Source of the DNA: Nitrospira sp.
Lineage (GTDB): Bacteria; Nitrospirota; Nitrospiria; Nitrospirales; UBA8639
Length of the DNA: 64,000 nucleotides
Assembly (NCBI GenBank): GCA_011523385.1
Contig: WTGX01000004.1
Span: 186,001 to 250,000 of the forward strand
Reading direction: 5' to 3'
The position numbers and the translations under genes are program-made. The notes below the pieces were generated by a model. The model was not told the DNA's origin, searched no databases, and saw nothing but the letters and a program-made list of their open reading frames with translations. Positions 25,463 to 34,960 of this stretch are shown here, piece by piece. Position 1 is the stretch's first letter; the number at the start of each line of letters is the position of its first letter.

Positions 25463-28054
25463 CTAAAACCGGTATTCAAAGGCGGCGTAGTAGAACCCGC
25501 CGTTGAAGCCGAAAGGCGCGGAACGACGCGAGTACTGGAACACGTCCGGGGAATCCACGATGAGATTGCCCTGGCTGTCGATGATTGTACCACCTCTAGC
25601 TTCATCAATCGTGTCTTCATCCGGCGTCACGTCAAACACGTTGTTGGCTCCCAGCTTGAGGATCCCGAATGGTCCGAAGTTGTAGCTGAACTGAACGTCG
25701 GTCACGTATTGGGGGTCGAATTTCTGTTTTGGGGGATTATTCCCGTCGCCACTCACCGTGTACGAGCCGTAGCGGTGTACCATGACCGAGGCCGACAATT
25801 GATCCAATTGATACAAACCGGACAACGTAAAGCGGCTTCTGGGCTGCCATTCTTCTATGATGGAGCGCTCCCGGTCATCGAACAGCGAAGAGGGAAGACC
25901 GGCGGGAAGTTTCACGTCCCTGATTTGGGTTTGCATGAGGGCTCCCAGGAAATTCAGATCCAGGTTTCCGCGGTCGATGAACGGTACGTTCCATGAGGCA
26001 ACGATTTCTCCGCCTCGGGTCTCGGTGTCCGCCGCGTTCATGAAGAACTGAGCGCTGCCGGCTCCCGCATTATTCAACGCCGCAATGACGCTGTCTGACA
26101 GCGCCGGGTCCGTTGGCTTAAGGAATCCGCTCAGGATGATCCTGTCCTTCACTTCGATACGGTAGACATCCGCGGTGAGAGTGAACGAGGACGTCGGTTG
26201 ATACACCAAGCCGACGCTCAGGTTGGTTGCGATTTCCTGCTTGAGTTCGGGGATGCCGATCGCCCTGGCGACGGCGCTGTCGTTTCTGAATGTCCCGACT
26301 TGTATCGAGTCTGCCTGCCCGGTGACAAATTGTGTGCTGATGTTGTTGAAGTAGAGTTGCTGCATGGACGGCGCACGAAATCCGCTGCTCATGGAGCCTC
26401 TGACGGCCAGCGCTCTGGAGAAATCCAGTTTCGTGGCGAGTTTGCCGTTGATGGTATGGCCGAAGTCGCTGTAATGCTCGTAACGCACCGCGGGGCTGAC
26501 CATGACCTGATCGAAGACCCCGAGATTGTCCACGAACATCTCCGCGTCCGTGTAGAAGGAAAAGGCGTGCCGTGACTCGTTGACTTCGTTTTCGGGCTTG
26601 AATCCCGTGAAAACCTCAATGCCTGCGTCGCCCCCTCCCGACCCATCATAGTCTGCGTACGAGTATTCTTCTCCGGCTTGGATCTGGTAGTTGTCCCTCC
26701 TGTATGCCGCTCCCCACGCCAGGTTCATGTTCTTGTCGGGTATCGGCAAGGAGAAATCCAGGTTCACGGTAGTGAGGTAGAGTTCCAGGGTTCCGGCATC
26801 CGCGGACGTTGCCCCGGGCTTTTGATTGGCCGCAACCCATGAAGCATTATGGGAGTTGGAAATGTTGAAATTGAACGTGTTTCCTCCGTGCACCACTCCC
26901 AGGTCAGCCCTGAGGCCGTTGTTGAACTCTTTGACGACGCCCGCGCCGAAGGAATAGTCCCAGATCGTCGAATTAATCAGCGGGAGAAATCCGTCGGGAT
27001 AGACACGGACAGGCGGGTTTCCAAAAGGAGGGTTGTCTTTGTCGGAATTTCCCTGTCTCCAAAAACCGCCGCTTTCGTTCGCGCGCCTCGACGCGTCGGC
27101 AAAGGAGTAGAATTCGAGTCCTTTCCCGAGTGATTTGTCGAAGTTCAGGGCACCGCTGAATTGTTCCGACGCGGAATCCCCGACGCGGAAGTTGCGACGG
27201 TTGAAATTCCTCTCTCTCTCATCGAGATCGCTGTTGGGATTATCCAGGATGACGTACGGGTTATTTGGGTTGCTTGCGATCAATGCGGCCTTGTTGGGGA
27301 GTTGAGTGTCAGTGCACTCGTTAAGCCTGCATGTTGTTCCGGGGTAATTGGGAATTCCGAACAGCCCCGCCCGGTTGGTCCGTTGCCGGTTCCGATATTC
27401 GAACGTCGTGTGCAACGTGCCGTCCTGCCCGACTTTGAAGCCCTTGTCCAGGCTTGCGACGAATTGATCGCCGTCTCCCTTGTAGGTTGTTCCATAGTTT
27501 GTCCGAAATCCGCCCTCGTAATCATCCTTGAGCACGACGTTGATGACACCGGCTATGGCGTCCGATCCGTATTGCGCGGATGCCCCGTCGCGCAGGACTT
27601 CGATACGTTTGATCGCGCCCATGGGTATCGCGTTCATGTCGGTGCCCGCGGTACCGCGCCCCACAGACCGGTTGACGTGGATGAGCGCGCTGCCGTGACG
27701 CCGTTTTCCGTTCAAGAGCACGAGCACCTGGTCCGGCCCCATTCCTCGTAGCGTCGCGGGGCGCAAGGCGTCCGTCCCGTCACTGATCGACGAACTCGAG
27801 AAATTGAACGAGGGGATCAACCGCTGGATGGCCCGGCCCACTTCCAGTTGTCCCGTGTTTAGCATGTCTTCCCCTTTGATGAGATCCACGGGTACCGGGG
27901 AGTCCGTGATGCTTCGGCCCTCGATCCTGCTGCCGATCACGACGATTTCTTCCAGTCTGGGCACCGCTTCAGTTGGATCGCTTTCCTGGCCTGACACCCC
28001 GGGAGCTAACACACAGATTATCAAGCCGGTGAGCAACAGGTTTCTGTATGGCAT
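25463..28054 (-). CDS. TonB-dependent outer-membrane receptor
   Basis: An 863-residue receptor with signal peptide (1-22), a TonB-box-like EEIVVIGSRI, a plug domain (about 40-170; RGMGPDQVLVLLNGKRRHGS, IKRIEVLRDGASAQYGSDAIAGVINVVLK) and a long 22-strand barrel ending in the typical terminal phenylalanine (AAFEYRF). Such receptors import siderophores, cobalamin, sugars or peptides; the text resembles the iron-complex/oligopeptide type common in Proteobacteria, but no ligand can be inferred and no periplasmic or ABC partner is adjacent. AAGGAGG precedes the ATG. Confidence 0.95.
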   Translation of the reverse strand: MPYRNLLLTGLIICVLAPGVSGQESDPTEAVPRLEEIVVIGSRIEGRSITDSPVPVDLIKGEDMLNTGQLEVGRAIQRLIPSFNFSSSSISDGTDALRPATLRGMGPDQVLVLLNGKRRHGSALIHVNRSVGRGTAGTDMNAIPMGAIKRIEVLRDGASAQYGSDAIAGVINVVLKDDYEGGFRTNYGTTYKGDGDQFVASLDKGFKVGQDGTLHTTFEYRNRQRTNRAGLFGIPNYPGTTCRLNECTDTQLPNKAALIASNPNNPYVILDNPNSDLDERERNFNRRNFRVGDSASEQFSGALNFDKSLGKGLEFYSFADASRRANESGGFWRQGNSDKDNPPFGNPPVRVYPDGFLPLINSTIWDYSFGAGVVKEFNNGLRADLGVVHGGNTFNFNISNSHNASWVAANQKPGATSADAGTLELYLTTVNLDFSLPIPDKNMNLAWGAAYRRDNYQIQAGEEYSYADYDGSGGGDAGIEVFTGFKPENEVNESRHAFSFYTDAEMFVDNLGVFDQVMVSPAVRYEHYSDFGHTINGKLATKLDFSRALAVRGSMSSGFRAPSMQQLYFNNISTQFVTGQADSIQVGTFRNDSAVARAIGIPELKQEIATNLSVGLVYQPTSSFTLTADVYRIEVKDRIILSGFLKPTDPALSDSVIAALNNAGAGSAQFFMNAADTETRGGEIVASWNVPFIDRGNLDLNFLGALMQTQIRDVKLPAGLPSSLFDDRERSIIEEWQPRSRFTLSGLYQLDQLSASVMVHRYGSYTVSGDGNNPPKQKFDPQYVTDVQFSYNFGPFGILKLGANNVFDVTPDEDTIDEARGGTIIDSQGNLIVDSPDVFQYSRRSAPFGFNGGFYYAAFEYRF

Positions 28055-28250
28055 CCTCGCCCTCCTTAGCTCTTCTTGGATAGGAAAATTGGATATGCAA
28101 AGACGGCAAAAGTAGCCTAAGATAGCAGAAATGCAGGGAGATGCAAAGCCGGAGGTTTAGACTGGAAAGATCTTTCAGCATCAGGAACACAAAAAGCCGA
28201 GGGACGTTCTCGCAGGTTCGGCAGGAAAGGCAAACTCCCTCGAAAGTCAT

Positions 28251-28589
28251 TTATCGGCCTATTCTGGACGCTAGCGCATAATGGTAGAAATAGCGATCGA
28301 GATCAGTCAGGTCGCTCCCGTAAGCATTTCCTCCCAACATCGCATCGCAGAGGAGCTCTCGAGCACGGGTCAGTTCCTTCCGGCGACCCTTCCAGCGTAG
28401 ATCTTGTATGGTCAAGTCAAGCAATTCCAGCGCCCGGTTGAAAGCCTTTTCACAGTCCTGCGGGTTTTTCTCTTTCCAACGGAGCATGCGTCCGACCTCA
28501 CTGCCAACATGAGCCAATTGCTCTACCAATGGCATGGTGAACCATCTCCCGCCCGCCAGGTTCGCATGCTGATGGGACATGTCAATCAA
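28251..28589 (-). CDS. Small helical protein paired with DUF5674
   Basis: A 112-residue, helix-rich, soluble protein. The segment CEKAFNRALELLDLTIQDLRWKGRRKELTRARELLCD suggests a helical bundle. It overlaps the upstream DUF5674 gene by 4 bases (ATGA type), a sign of translational coupling. I recall this pairing from other environmental genomes; the function is unknown. A toxin-antitoxin-like role is only a guess from size and coupling. Confidence 0.65.
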   Translation of the reverse strand: MIDMSHQHANLAGGRWFTMPLVEQLAHVGSEVGRMLRWKEKNPQDCEKAFNRALELLDLTIQDLRWKGRRKELTRARELLCDAMLGGNAYGSDLTDLDRYFYHYALASRIGR

Positions 28590-29029
28590 TCCTCCACTAA
28601 CCGCTGAACAATCTGAATGACAGTTTTGCGAATCTCCACACTTTCTATACGGCGAGAGCGGTTTCCTTCGGAAGGACGCACGTTAATCATCGAATCAAAT
28701 TCGATCCACTCATCGGACAGCTTTTCCGGATACAAGTTGATTCCCCAGAGATTTGATTGCCGGGAACCTTCATCAAGAAGAATGGCCTCTTCATCGGAAT
28801 GGAGTTCGCCACCAATCGCCATAATACCCGCTTCGGTATCCACCACCGCCTTGACCATGTCCCCGAACTGTCGACTGGCCACGTCTCGCAGCGTTGCCCT
28901 GCTGATGGTATCTCGAACAATGATGATTTCCAAAGTAGGCACCAACTCGCACAACAGAGTCCTGAAAACACGATTGCGAATTCCTGGAATCGTTGTCAAC
29001 TGCGCAGATTCGCCGGACGTTTCGTGCAC
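28586..29029 (-). CDS. DUF5674 family protein
   Basis: The C-terminal 110 residues match what I know of DUF5674: FGDMVKAVVDTEAGIMAIGG, ELHSDEEAILL, LWGINLYPEK, EWIEFDSMINVRPSEGNRSR. The first about 35 residues lack a family match, so the true start may be a GTG or TTG near 28927-28935 before LEIIIVRDTIS. No function is established. Coupled to the 112-residue gene downstream. Confidence 0.75.
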   Translation of the reverse strand: MHETSGESAQLTTIPGIRNRVFRTLLCELVPTLEIIIVRDTISRATLRDVASRQFGDMVKAVVDTEAGIMAIGGELHSDEEAILLDEGSRQSNLWGINLYPEKLSDEWIEFDSMINVRPSEGNRSRRIESVEIRKTVIQIVQRLVED

Positions 29030-29282
29030 CGAAAGACTGACATCAGATTCCTGCCCGGACCATTGAATAGTGAAGTCATGGACAGTGAAAGATGTGCGTA
29101 TGGAAGAAATTATCAGTTGTCGTCAATGCTTCTTGGGGGCAGGAGCGCAGCATTTGTAAAGTGTAGAGCATCTACGAAATCAGTATTCTGTCATTTGTCA
29201 CAAGACTACTCTTGTCCAACGCTTGAAGTGGTCACTGCAACTGTTTCGAGAATTGAGAAAGATTCAGCGGGGAATCTTGTGG

Positions 29283-29630
29283 CTACAGATTAAACACGAT
29301 GGATAGCGCGGCTTTTACAGGCTCTAAATACCGCTTTTCAAGCATACCCTGTTTGTTCCTGACCCGCGATACATCAACCGCTCGCAACTGTTTCAGATTG
29401 ATATGGCGATCCATACCTAACCCATTCGTCTTTGAGGATTTGAGATTAACGGCAAACGGCCAATCTTTATGACCGGGAAGAACCGGGGCGACAATGACCG
29501 TACGAGAACCTTGGTTCACGACATCATCTTGAAGAATCACACAGGGACGCTTTTTCTTCGTTTCAGCGCCACGTGTCGGATCAAGTTCCACCCAGCGGAT
29601 TTCTAGTTGCCGATATGCCGATCCGCTCAT
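29283..29630 (-). CDS. MazF/PemK-type toxin
   Basis: A 115-residue PemK/MazF-fold protein: IRWVELDPTRGAETKKKRPCVILQ at the start, TVIVAPVLPGH and the terminal helix after LRAVDVSRV. Members are ribosome-independent mRNA endonucleases; Arg/Lys-rich loop and RPCVIL strand are the conserved core. It overlaps the antitoxin stop by 4 bases. Antitoxin first, toxin second is the classic order. Confidence 0.88.
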   Translation of the reverse strand: MSGSAYRQLEIRWVELDPTRGAETKKKRPCVILQDDVVNQGSRTVIVAPVLPGHKDWPFAVNLKSSKTNGLGMDRHINLKQLRAVDVSRVRNKQGMLEKRYLEPVKAALSIVFNL

Positions 29631-29860
29631 GAATCCAGCCCATCAGCAAGCGTATCGTCCCATTCTGCGAGTTCTTCTTGATAGGCTTGGTCCTCGGCTT
29701 CTTCGCGGTTTGCCCGCAAGATGGCTTGCTTCAGATGCCGTCGTTTTTCCTCAAGTAATAAGTGATTGACGTAGGCACTTTTATTTTCGCTGCCTGCCTG
29801 CTTCAGATAATCAAAAGCTTCGTCTGCTAAGGTAAATGTTGCTCGATGGCTCATGCTCAT
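29627..29860 (-). CDS. Antitoxin of MazEF-like pair
   Basis: A 77-residue protein with a ribbon-helix-helix-like N-terminus (HRATFTLADEAFDYLKQAG, SAYVNHLLLEEK) and an acidic C-terminal tail (DQAYQEELAEWDDTLADGLDS) expected to wrap the toxin. The AT-rich region upstream probably carries an autoregulated promoter. Confidence 0.82.
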   Translation of the reverse strand: MSMSHRATFTLADEAFDYLKQAGSENKSAYVNHLLLEEKRRHLKQAILRANREEAEDQAYQEELAEWDDTLADGLDS

Positions 29861-29866
29861 ACTCTA

Positions 29867-30060
29867 TTATCCTACTCCAATATCATACTTTATTGTATGA
29901 CACAAGGCTTTCGTTATTTGCAAAAAGTTTGGGGCTGTCCTGGATATCCAACCCAGTTCTCTTTTAACCCACTGTAGCCACCCAGCCGTCTCACTCTGGG
30001 TCTCAATCAACTGGCGCAACCGATGAAAATAGTAGCTCGCTATCGTTTTCAAGTCGGCGC
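29867..30060 (-). pseudogene. Remnant resembling DUF3102 (phage/plasmid-type) protein
   Basis: Minus-strand translation contains YYFHRLRQLIETQSETAGWL and QWVKRELGWISRTAPNFLQI, which follows the pattern of DUF3102 proteins (LIEAK..LGHG.WLPWL..EFGWSERTAQNFM). It has no good start and ends without the rest of the domain, so it looks like a decayed fragment left by a mobile element close to the tRNA-Ser gene. Confidence 0.35.
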
Positions 30061-30127
30061 GGCATACGTCGGTTGTTGCGTCGCGCCGGTCACCCCCTGA
30101 AGGGGGCACACCCCCTTCAGAACCCCC

Positions 30128-30147
30128 GTTCGAATCCCACCCCCTTC
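30128..30147 (+). repeat. tRNA T-arm-like fragment, inverted copy of tRNA-Ser 3' end
   Basis: GTTCGAATCCCACCCCCTTC matches the T-arm and acceptor end of the nearby tRNA-Ser (30207-30226 on the minus strand) with one mismatch in 20, but on the opposite strand. It follows a perfect 10-bp hairpin (CTGAAGGGGG / CCCCCTTCAG, about 30098-30121). Confidence 0.5.
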
Positions 30148-30202
30148 TTCAACCCTTGATGGGAGTGTGGCTCCACTTTCTGTCTGGTGGCTTTTGGTGC
30201 TA

Positions 30203-30290
30203 TGGCGGAGGGGGTGGGATTCGAACCCACGGTCCCGTGAAGGACTCCGGTTTTCAAGACCGGCCTGTTCGTCCACTCCAGCACCCCTCC
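30203..30290 (-). tRNA. tRNA-Ser (anticodon UGA)
   Basis: The minus strand folds as a class II tRNA: acceptor GGAGGGG, anticodon loop CTTGAAA with TGA, a long variable arm (GTCCTTCACGGGAC), T-arm GGTTCGAATCC and encoded CCA. It decodes UCA and other UCN codons. It sits 0.4 kb downstream of serS on the same strand. Confidence 0.95.
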
Positions 30291-30302
30291 GGGATGCACC
30301 TC

Positions 30303-30539
30303 TTATTGCGCGGTTTCTTCAACGAGATACCAGCCATGCTTTTTCATGCAGACCTGGTAACTCGCGTAACCTTTGAGGCCGGTCATGCCCGGGTCGTTTT
30401 CACACTCGGCGCTTACGCGTTCAAATTCACCCGGAGCCGCGCCCGGTTTGGACCATGACCTCTTAACTTTGGGCATCGTACACGCCGTGATTACAAGTAT
30501 GGCGAGACTGCAGGCCAATAGTTTGATCAGATTGTTCAC
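30303..30539 (-). CDS. Small lipoprotein
   Basis: A 78-residue lipoprotein with signal sequence and lipobox LVITAC. The GTG at 30539 is chosen because AAGGAGGT lies 5 bases before it; the longer ATG reading (30563) translates through that Shine-Dalgarno. The mature part has two cysteines (SAECENDP, YQVCMKKHGW) that could form a disulfide. The function is unknown. It is located between serS and tRNA-Ser. Confidence 0.75.
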   Translation of the reverse strand: MNNLIKLLACSLAILVITACTMPKVKRSWSKPGAAPGEFERVSAECENDPGMTGLKGYASYQVCMKKHGWYLVEETAQ

Positions 30540-30610
30540 AGAGGACCTCCTTGTTGGCTTCATATGGGTCTACGCAAGCCCCAGGGCCAGCCGAAACAGA
30601 CATGGCGACA

Positions 30611-31909
<1,299 letters not shown>

Positions 31910-32016
31910 CTATTGAAAATGCGAGTAAAAGTTATCATGTGTCTCCGAGGCAGTCAACGGAGTCGAGACGAGCCGTGACACTTGCAGTGGCATGTGGTTT
32001 TTCCTACTCTGTGGCG

Positions 32017-32145
32017 ATGCCGTATGTGTTTCCGTACGAAGACTTTTTTGTCGGGGGTGTGGCGTGCGTGATTCTCGGGTTGTTATTCTTGCGAGTGATC
32101 GTTGCCAAAAAACAGAAAGGAAAAGGAAGAGAAGCCGATGAATGA
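32017..32145 (+). CDS. Small single-span membrane protein
   Basis: A 42-residue reading from ATG 32017 (a longer frame reaches 31939) with one hydrophobic helix ([21 protein letters not shown]) followed by a basic/acidic tail. Its stop codon overlaps the rph start region by 8 bases, so it could be a translationally coupled leader gene. No strong Shine-Dalgarno is visible; it may be spurious. Confidence 0.4.
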   Translation: MPYVFPYEDFFVGGVACVILGLLFLRVIVAKKQKGKGREADE

Positions 32146-32881
32146 AACGTCTGGATTGCGACGAGCTGATGGACGGCGGACAGATGAAATTCGTTCGGTC
32201 AAAGTGACGCGCCCGTTTATCAAGTATGCGGATGGCTCCGTCCTCATGGAAATGGGTGAAACCAAGGTCATCTGTACGGCGTCGATCGAGGAAAAAGTTC
32301 CGCCGTTTTTGCGGGATAAGGGACAAGGTTGGGTGACGGCCGAATATGCCATGTTGCCGCGGGCTACGCATGATCGTATGCCCCGCGAAGCGGCGCGAGG
32401 GAAGCAAAGCGGCCGGACCCTGGAGATTCAACGGCTCGTGGGCCGGGCGCTCCGTGCGGTGACGGATTTGTCGGCGATGGGGGAGCGGACGGTGTGGATC
32501 GATTGCGACGTGATTCAAGCGGACGGTGGCACGCGGACGGCCTCGATCACCGGAGCATTTATCGCGTTGGCCGATGCGTTTGCCGCGTTGAAAGAGAAAA
32601 AGATGCTGAAGAAGACGCCGCTGGTGGATTTTTTGGCTGCCGTCAGTGTCGGCCGGGTCGGCGGCGTGGTCTTGGCGGATCTGTGCTACGAGGAGGATTC
32701 CTGTGCCGAGGTGGACATGAATCTCGTGATGACCGGCAGGGGGCGCTTGGTCGAGGTACAGGGAACAGCCGAACGCGGTTCGTTCGGAAAAGAGGAGTTG
32801 GACCGGTTTCTGGCTCTGGGGTGGGACGGAATCCAGCAATTGATCAAGCTGCAAAGAGACTGTATCGGCCATCTTGGGTAG
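32138..32881 (+). CDS. rph: Ribonuclease PH
   Basis: A 247-residue phosphorolytic 3' exonuclease that trims tRNA precursors. Family segments: [78 protein letters not shown] and [19 protein letters not shown]. The start at 32138 follows GGAAGAG. rdgB follows after 6 bases, a widespread gene pair. Confidence 0.97.
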   Translation: MNETSGLRRADGRRTDEIRSVKVTRPFIKYADGSVLMEMGETKVICTASIEEKVPPFLRDKGQGWVTAEYAMLPRATHDRMPREAARGKQSGRTLEIQRLVGRALRAVTDLSAMGERTVWIDCDVIQADGGTRTASITGAFIALADAFAALKEKKMLKKTPLVDFLAAVSVGRVGGVVLADLCYEEDSCAEVDMNLVMTGRGRLVEVQGTAERGSFGKEELDRFLALGWDGIQQLIKLQRDCIGHLG

Positions 32882-32887
32882 AACCTC

Positions 32888-33486
32888 ATGGAGCTTGTGT
32901 TGGCAACGGGGAATCGGGATAAGCAGCGGGAGATGAAAGCCTTTCTGCGAGACTTGGGGGTAACCATTCGGACGCTGGATGAGTTTCCCGGCGCTCCGGT
33001 CGTGCTTGAAGACGGTGAGACGTGCCGGGCGAATGCCGGCAAAAAGGCCGTGGAGATTGCCAGGTTCACGGGTACGTTGGCCCTCGCCGATGATACCGGC
33101 TTGGAAGTCGATGCCTTGGGAGGACAGCCGGGCGTGTTTGCCGCTCGATATGCCGGACCCCAGGCTACGTATGCAGACAATTGTCGAAAATTGTTGGATG
33201 AACTGGAGGGCGTTCCTTCGGATCAGCGAGGGGCTCGCTTTCTCACGGTGGTGGCTATTTCCGATCCGTCTTCATCTGTTGAATTTGTGGAGGGAGTGTT
33301 GCGGGGACGAATCGCGGACCACTGCTCCGGGGGCCATGGGTTTGGGTATGATCCGGTCTTTATGCTCCCGGAACTTGGAAAAACCCTGGCGGAATTGACG
33401 CTTGACCAGAAAAACCAAATCAGTCATCGTGGACGAGCCTTGGCCAAGGCCAAAGACGTATTGAAACGTATACTTGGGAGAAATAT

Positions 33487-33496
<10 letters not shown>
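32888..33496 (+). CDS. rdgB: XTP/dITP diphosphatase
   Basis: A 202-residue Ham1/RdgB pyrophosphatase that removes deaminated purine nucleotides. Typical elements: [47 protein letters not shown] and [10 protein letters not shown]. Its last 10 bases, including the TAG stop, are also the first 10 bases of the tRNA-Pro gene. Confidence 0.97.
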
Positions 33497-33563
<67 letters not shown>

Positions 33564-33608
33564 GCCCTGATACATCATCTTGCCTCACTGATCGAAGATT
33601 AAGGCCGG

Positions 33609-33684
33609 GCGCCCGTAGCTCAGTGGACAGAGCATCGGCCTTCTAAGCCGAGGGTCGCAGGTTCGACCCCTGCCGGGCGCGCCA
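33609..33684 (+). tRNA. tRNA-Arg (anticodon UCU)
   Basis: Acceptor GCGCCCG pairs with CGGGCGC, anticodon loop CTTCTAA contains TCT, T-arm GGTTCGACCCC, encoded CCA. It decodes AGA/AGG and lies 45 bases after tRNA-Pro on the same strand. Confidence 0.96.
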
Positions 33685-33744
33685 TTTTATCCTGGATGAA
33701 CCACAAATCGCTCAAGTTCTTGTTTTTCTAAGATTCCTCTTCCC

Positions 33745-33773
33745 TTGACATTCTGTAGCTAATTGGCTACAAA
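33745..33773 (+). promoter_or_regulatory. Toxin-antitoxin promoter and operator
   Basis: TTGACA (33745-33750) and TACAAA (33768-33773) are 17 bases apart. Between and into the -10 lies TGTAGCTAATTGGCTACA (33754-33771), a perfect 6-bp inverted repeat of the kind bound by HTH antitoxins of the HigA type. The toxin ATG is at 33781, so the transcript would be nearly leaderless. Confidence 0.6.
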
Positions 33774-33780
33774 TAAATCA

Positions 33781-34119
33781 ATGGTTAGAGTAGTCCACTA
33801 CGTCACGGAAGGTGGGACAGACTACTTTGACGAGTGGTTCCAGTGTCAGGATGTCGAGACCAAAGCCCGGGTCCAGACTCGCCTTGACCGGATCGAACTT
33901 GGCAATTTTGGCGATCACAAAGGGGTGGGCGAAGGCGTTTTTGAGCTTCGGATCGATTGTGGCCCTGGATACCGTATTTACTATGGTCTTGACAGTGAGA
34001 CGCTTGTGATCCTTCTGGTCGGGGGAACGAAAAAACGGCAGGCCCGTGACGTTAAAGTGGCTCAGACCTACTGGAAAACCTATAAAGAGGAGAAGCGCAA
34101 TGCCCGTAAAAGTCCATAA
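33781..34119 (+). CDS. RelE/HigB-type toxin
   Basis: A 112-residue protein of the addiction-module killer family (PF05973-like): FDEWFQCQDVETKARVQTRL, GVFELRIDCGPGYRIYY, LVILLVGGTKKRQARDVKVA. These are probably ribosome-dependent or RelE-fold mRNA interferases. The toxin is encoded before its HTH antitoxin, overlapping it by 20 bases. ATG 33781 is preferred over the TTG at 33763, which lies in the operator. Confidence 0.88.
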   Translation: MVRVVHYVTEGGTDYFDEWFQCQDVETKARVQTRLDRIELGNFGDHKGVGEGVFELRIDCGPGYRIYYGLDSETLVILLVGGTKKRQARDVKVAQTYWKTYKEEKRNARKSP

Positions 34120-34384
34120 AGCCAGCGATTACCTCAAGACTCCGGAAGATATCGCGGCCTATCTGAACGCGGCGATTGAAGAATTCGACGGCGATCCTCG
34201 ATTGTTGATGAAAGCGTTTCGTAACGTGGCAGCGGCGCAGGGCGGCGTTTCTGAACTCGCACGTCGGGCCGACGTCAATCGCGTGGGCCTCTCCCGCGGC
34301 TTATCGGGCAACCGGGATCCTCGGCTTGGGACGGTTGCCAAAATCGCTGCCGCATGTGGCGTGAGACTTCAATTTGTGGCGTGA
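34100..34384 (+). CDS. HTH antitoxin of the HigBA-type module
   Basis: A 94-residue protein with a C-terminal helix-turn-helix: VAAAQGGVSELARRADVNRVGLSRGLSG, matching addiction-module antidote proteins that pair with PF05973-type toxins. It probably binds the palindrome upstream of the toxin. It overlaps the toxin gene by 20 bases. Confidence 0.88.
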   Translation: MPVKVHKASDYLKTPEDIAAYLNAAIEEFDGDPRLLMKAFRNVAAAQGGVSELARRADVNRVGLSRGLSGNRDPRLGTVAKIAAACGVRLQFVA

Positions 34385-34414
34385 AGACTAGACTTGCCGG
34401 AGGCAACGTTAGCT

Positions 34415-34464
34415 GTCGGGTTTCGCCTGTCCTGAGCAAAGTCGAAGGGCTACGCTAACCCGAC
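34415..34464. repeat. Composite palindrome: CCTGAGC unit inside GTCGGGTT arms
   Basis: Outer arms GTCGGGTT (34415) and GCTAACCCGAC (to 34464) pair with each other and match the palindrome at 61710-61735. The centre is a CCTGAGC-family copy (34425-34449). It lies in the gap between antitoxin and rhodanese genes. Confidence 0.7.
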
Positions 34465-34526
34465 TTACGGGCTACCGGCGTTTCAGTGTCTTCAAGTCTG
34501 CGTTTTTACAAAAAGGTAGGGCTGTA

Positions 34527-34907
34527 ATGGGGCACAATCCCGGATTCGAACGCCTGGTTGAGCAAAGAAAAAGCCAAGTTCGTGAGTGCGTGCCGAGCGA
34601 GGTCATGGACCGCTTCGAACGCGGTGAAGTCTTCCATTTCATCGATGTTCGGGAGGATCATGAGGTGGCGCAGGGGTATGCCCGTGGGGCCATTCACAAA
34701 GGCCGGGGGATTCTGGAGCGTGACATTGAGGAGATGATTCCTGACAAAAGCGCGGAAATTATTCTCTATTGCGGTGGAGGCTATCGGTCGGCCTTGTCGG
34801 CCGCCAACTTACAAGAGATGGGTTACACGCAGGTTTTGTCCATGGCAGGAGGAATCAAGGCGTGGAGGCAGGCAGGATATCCTCTGGAGCCAGACCCCGC
34901 GACTTGA
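34527..34907 (+). CDS. Rhodanese-domain sulfurtransferase
   Basis: A 126-residue single-domain rhodanese with active loop YCGGGYRSAL (catalytic cysteine present), FIDVRED and MAGGIKAW. It is cytosolic and would transfer sulfane sulfur to an unknown acceptor. It stands alone, downstream of a repeat-filled gap. Confidence 0.92.
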   Translation: MGHNPGFERLVEQRKSQVRECVPSEVMDRFERGEVFHFIDVREDHEVAQGYARGAIHKGRGILERDIEEMIPDKSAEIILYCGGGYRSALSAANLQEMGYTQVLSMAGGIKAWRQAGYPLEPDPAT

Positions 34908-34960
34908 TCCTGGAACGCGATCATCCCGCCAGGTATTCTTCGTAGAGAAAGTTGGGCTTC

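Noticed and set aside
31910-32872. Minus-strand 320-codon open frame
   Set aside because: Antisense to rph; Arg/His-rich shadow text.
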